A stretch of 44,464 nt of DNA. It comes from Chryseobacterium gleum. Its GTDB lineage: Bacteria > Bacteroidota > Bacteroidia > Flavobacteriales_D > Crocinitomicaceae. A program made the translations under genes and the position numbers. Positions 41,377 through 44,464 of this stretch are shown one piece after another. Where the stretch lies: positions 1 through 44,464 of the forward strand of contig CAMDMY010000015.1 of assembly GCA_945902775.1 (NCBI GenBank), in the 5' to 3' direction. The notes under the pieces are model-generated. The model was not told the origin of the DNA and did no database searches. It worked only from the letters and a program-made list of their open reading frames with translations. How positions within the stretch are numbered: the first letter of the stretch is position 1; each line of letters opens with the position of its first letter.

Positions 41377-42350
41377 TAGTTTTTATTCGAATTTATTTCT
41401 TCTATCGTTGCTTTTATTGCATCTTCTATCCTAACCTTTGGCTCGTAACCTAACAATTCCTTTGCTTTTCTCAAATCAGGAATTCTTCTCATGATATCTT
41501 TGTATTTACCAAAAACTTCACTCATAGGAACAAACTTGATTTTCTTTTCATTTCCTGTTTGGGCAATGTCATAGATAAGATTTGCTGTATCTATAATACT
41601 CAATTCTTCATCATTACCAATATTAATAATTTCACCTATCGCTTTAGGGCTTTCTAATGCTAAAATCGTTCCATGTACTAAATCAGAAACAAATCCCATT
41701 GATCTTGTTTGCGTTCCATCACCATGAACAATCAATTCTTTATCTTCTAATATTGCTCTAATGAAAATCGGCACATGACCGCCACTCCACGCAAAACTAG
41801 AACGTGGGCTAAATCCTCCAAAATATCGAATCACTACAATTGGAACATTATAATCATGGTAATAAGCAAAAGCTAATTGTTCTCCATATAATTTAGAAAC
41901 AGCATAACTCCATCTTTTGATCATACTTGGTCCTAATAACAAATCTCCATCTTCATTTAATGGTAAATCTGGAGACATCCCGTAAACATCTGAAGTAGAT
42001 GCAAATACAACTTTACTCCCCCACATTTTTGCAACTTCAAAAATAGTTTCAGTTCCTTTACAGTTTATTTTAAAAGTAGGCATTGCTAAATCTTTTTCAC
42101 CTATTTTTTTGTAAGCTGCAAGATGTATAATTGTGTCAATATCTTTTCCTAAAATCTTCAATGTTTCAAAATCATTGATGTCAACATTGTAAAATTTAAA
42201 ATTTGGATGATCGATGTTATGTGAAATATTTTCATAATTACCATAGCTCAAATTGTCTATTCCAATTATTGAATAATCCAATTTCAACATTTCATCAAGC
42301 AAGTGAGAACCTATCATACCTGCAACACCAGTAATCAGAACATTTTTCAT
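41376..42350 (-). CDS. NAD-dependent epimerase (GalE/WbpP-like extended SDR)
   Basis: A 324-aa extended SDR: GVAGMIG (8-14), VDINDFETL (56-64), HLAAYKKIGEKD (77-88), STSDVYG (118-124), catalytic Y149 and K153 in YAVSKLYGEQ, and RYFGGFSPRSS. It closely follows the UDP-hexose 4-epimerase pattern, so UDP-Glc/GlcNAc or uronate 4-epimerisation is the best guess. It is a typical length for the family. Its stop codon overlaps the start of the DPM1-like gene by one base. An isolated TAGATTTG box (minus strand, plus coordinates 42370-42377) lies just upstream, without a clear -33 partner. Confidence 0.88.
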   Translation of the reverse strand: MKNVLITGVAGMIGSHLLDEMLKLDYSIIGIDNLSYGNYENISHNIDHPNFKFYNVDINDFETLKILGKDIDTIIHLAAYKKIGEKDLAMPTFKINCKGTETIFEVAKMWGSKVVFASTSDVYGMSPDLPLNEDGDLLLGPSMIKRWSYAVSKLYGEQLAFAYYHDYNVPIVVIRYFGGFSPRSSFAWSGGHVPIFIRAILEDKELIVHGDGTQTRSMGFVSDLVHGTILALESPKAIGEIINIGNDEELSIIDTANLIYDIAQTGNEKKIKFVPMSEVFGKYKDIMRRIPDLRKAKELLGYEPKVRIEDAIKATIEEINSNKN

Positions 42351-42401
42351 TTTATATAATTTAAAAAAACAAATCTAAGAAACTTATTATGGAAAATTTG
42401 A

Positions 42402-44464
42402 TTAATTCACTTTTACTTTTCTCATTTTCATGAAAATGAAATAAATAATAATTAATAATAGAGTTAATAATGAAATTATAGCGCCTATTTTTAAAAATGG
42501 AGGTAAATAAGTTAACTCAATATTATTCACACCCTTTGAAAGGGGAAGCCCAATAAAACCGATGTTTACCTTATAATAATCAACTACTATATTATTCACC
42601 TTTATCTTCCAACCTTCGTCGTATGGGATTGAAAAAAACAAAACAGAATTTTCTTTGCTATTAATTTCACCTTTTATTTCCGAATTCTTAAAACTTTTGA
42701 TATTAAAATCATCTCTATTCAATTCTAAACTCTTATCTTGTAGATTATTACCTATAAATATACCTTTATCTAAATCCTCGACAACTAATTGATTTAGAAT
42801 AACATTATCCTTTTCTATTTTAGATAATTTATCAAAATCGTGTCTTTCTATTATTTTTGAATAGGTAAATCCAAAAGGCAATACATTTAAATTTTTATAG
42901 ATATAGATATCCTCCTTTTTATTAATTAGTTTAAAAGTTGAATCCTTAATCTCATTTTTAGTCAGCAAATACTTTACTGAAAATAAACTTAACAATTTAC
43001 GTCTTTTATCCATGTCAGCTTTCCAAGAAGGAAGAATATTAGCCCAATGATTTTTCTCTACTAGATTCATTTTTTTGCAGAATTCAAAATACCCTTTATT
43101 ATTATAGGTATTGTAGGTTTTTAATCCATAATAATCATGAACCAAAGCGTCGTTATATTCTAACCTACTTCCATAAGCATAGTATTCTTTTTCAATTCTA
43201 TAGAAGTCTGTTTTATCCTGCGATTTAATAAAATCAATAATTTTTGCCGAGGTGTTCATATAAGGATTTTGATTTTTTTTCACAATCCCTCTATCGTAAA
43301 AAGTCGAATAGTTCTCAATGATTAATTCGCTTGAAATAGTTAGTAGTAAAACAACCCCTATAACGACTTTAAATCGATTAAGCAATTGTATTAAAATTAA
43401 ATATAATGTTAAATAAAATATGGATCTTAAAATGATAATTTTAATATGTCCATTTTTATCAGCGTAAAAAGCTCCTCTTATTTCATTAAAAGACCATTCA
43501 CCATCATGACGTCTGTAATACATCCAAAATAACAAAAGCAAACCGATTAAAATAAAAAATGTAAAATTTAATAACTTAACATTTAACAATTTTTCTTTTA
43601 AAATCAATTTTAATAAATACGCAAGTGAAATTAAATTCAAAACAATAATACCATAAGTCCATCTATAATAAAGTTCTTGAAAAGCTGTAAATAAATAGGC
43701 AAAAAATGGGAATACTAAAGTTACAATAGATAGAAAAAATAAAAATAAAAATGCTTTTTTATGACTTTTATTTTTGATTACAAAAACCTGAGGTAACAAT
43801 AAAAGGGTGAATAGTCCAGAATAAATTTGAGGTGCTACCATGTAGTTATTGAAATATCCAAAATAATTTAAACCATTTCCAATTAAATTATTTGAAAAAA
43901 GCCTACCTACTAAAGTTAGATAATAATCAAACGATTGTATCGAAAAAATCATTTTACCTATTTCATTTTTTTCAGTACTGATCCTTGGACCATTACCTAA
44001 AACATAAATATATGGTAAAATTAATACGGAAGAAACTAATAAGGCAAGTAAACCAATTGTAACAATTTTGCCTAACTTTATTAAAAAAATTCTTAAATCT
44101 TCCTTATAATATAAGTTTCTAAAAAATAAATAAAATCCAATAAAAAACACATTTTGATAAAAAAAGTAAACATCGGTAAGATTTAAAATAAGTGCTAATA
44201 ATAATAAAAGCTTCTTATCCGTTCTCAAGAATATTTCTAAAGAATAAAGAAGGATTATAAAATATAAAATTTTATTTACGAAATAATAATGCTGTCCCCA
44301 TAGCATTAGAAATCCATTAAACGATATAATTATTGAAGTAAGTAAAGCACTGTAACGATTTTGAGTTATTACTAAAATAAATTTGTAGAATACAATAGCT
44401 ATGCAAATCAGTTTCAAAATGTATATATATATAAACCCATTTTCTATAGGGTTCCATAAAAAGG
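42402..44464 (-). CDS. YfhO-family membrane protein, N-terminus cut by window edge
   Basis: The frame is open through the right edge of the window: the codons before the TTG at 44417 (reading FLWNPIENGFIYIYI) are in frame and fit the family, so that TTG is not the real start. The visible 687 residues or so hold about eleven membrane segments, then a soluble region, and end with YDEGWKIKVNN, GLPLSKGVNNIELTYLPP and a last membrane helix, which is the typical YfhO C-terminus. Full-length members have about 800-900 residues. Bacillus YfhO is linked to lipoteichoic-acid glycosylation using a lipid-linked sugar, which fits the DPM1-like gene two positions downstream. Confidence 0.88.
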   Translation of the reverse strand, partial: FLWNPIENGFIYIYILKLICIAIVFYKFILVITQNRYSALLTSIIISFNGFLMLWGQHYYFVNKILYFIILLYSLEIFLRTDKKLLLLLALILNLTDVYFFYQNVFFIGFYLFFRNLYYKEDLRIFLIKLGKIVTIGLLALLVSSVLILPYIYVLGNGPRISTEKNEIGKMIFSIQSFDYYLTLVGRLFSNNLIGNGLNYFGYFNNYMVAPQIYSGLFTLLLLPQVFVIKNKSHKKAFLFLFFLSIVTLVFPFFAYLFTAFQELYYRWTYGIIVLNLISLAYLLKLILKEKLLNVKLLNFTFFILIGLLLLFWMYYRRHDGEWSFNEIRGAFYADKNGHIKIIILRSIFYLTLYLILIQLLNRFKVVIGVVLLLTISSELIIENYSTFYDRGIVKKNQNPYMNTSAKIIDFIKSQDKTDFYRIEKEYYAYGSRLEYNDALVHDYYGLKTYNTYNNKGYFEFCKKMNLVEKNHWANILPSWKADMDKRRKLLSLFSVKYLLTKNEIKDSTFKLINKKEDIYIYKNLNVLPFGFTYSKIIERHDFDKLSKIEKDNVILNQLVVEDLDKGIFIGNNLQDKSLELNRDDFNIKSFKNSEIKGEINSKENSVLFFSIPYDEGWKIKVNNIVVDYYKVNIGFIGLPLSKGVNNIELTYLPPFLKIGAIISLLTLLLIIIYFIFMKMRKVKVN

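Noticed and set aside
42370-42377. TAGATTTG (minus strand) as a promoter for the epimerase gene
   Set aside because: No -33 box at 17-19 nt; kept only as a note in the gene entry.
44417-44417. TTG at 44417 as the start of the YfhO-like gene
   Set aside because: The frame stays open to the window edge and the upstream residues fit the family, so the true start is outside the window.

Overview
The window is strongly AT-rich (about 70% A+T by eye) and almost wholly coding. It contains no rRNA, tRNA, transposase, integrase, CRISPR array or regulator gene that I can recognise. Protein families, very short intergenic gaps, lack of Shine-Dalgarno sequences and one TTG/TAnnTTTG promoter point to Bacteroidota, most likely Flavobacteriales. 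It is the interior of a large surface-polysaccharide (O-antigen, capsule or exopolysaccharide) biosynthesis and modification locus. Both window ends cut genes: asparagine synthetase on the left and a YfhO-type membrane protein on the right.

Region 1 (1-17.4 kb) is built around a 188-bp divergent intergenic at 9627-9814. Leftwards runs an operon: a GT4 glycosyltransferase fused to an N-acetyl-sugar amidotransferase, a hexapeptide acetyltransferase, a FemAB-like transferase, a NodB-like protein, a GT4 transferase, a NodB deacetylase and a GNAT transferase. A hairpin terminator follows, then asnB. Rightwards runs hisH and a HisF2-type gene, a membrane protein, an SDR epimerase, a DPM1-like GT2, a membrane protein, a NodB deacetylase and a second GNAT. 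HisH, HisF2 and the amidotransferase domain form the known ammonia-transfer set that makes acetamidino sugars. NodB/GNAT-fold pairs occur three times, suggesting N-deacetylation followed by re-acylation.

Region 2 (17.4-29.6 kb): a leftward group (GT2, two tandem AT3 acyltransferases, GT4) diverges from a rightward group (DPM1-like GT2, three large GT-C-like membrane proteins, AT3). The rightward group meets the next leftward operon at a 15-bp perfect stem that contains both stop codons.

Region 3 (29.6-44.5 kb) is all leftward. In transcription order it holds a partial YfhO-like protein, a GalE-type epimerase, four GT2 transferases, two MBOAT O-acyltransferases alternating with SGNH-like proteins, a GT61 transferase, a third SGNH-like protein and an AT3. 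The MBOAT genes share 1,178 bp of nearly identical sequence without indels and then diverge abruptly. Heptanucleotide repeat tracts precede both.

Together the genes suggest a heavily substituted glycan: amidine groups, swapped N-acyl groups, O-acyl groups from two enzyme types, and side sugars perhaps added from polyprenyl-phosphate donors. No initiating sugar-phosphate transferase, obvious flippase (Wzx), chain-length regulator or outer-membrane export gene lies in the window.
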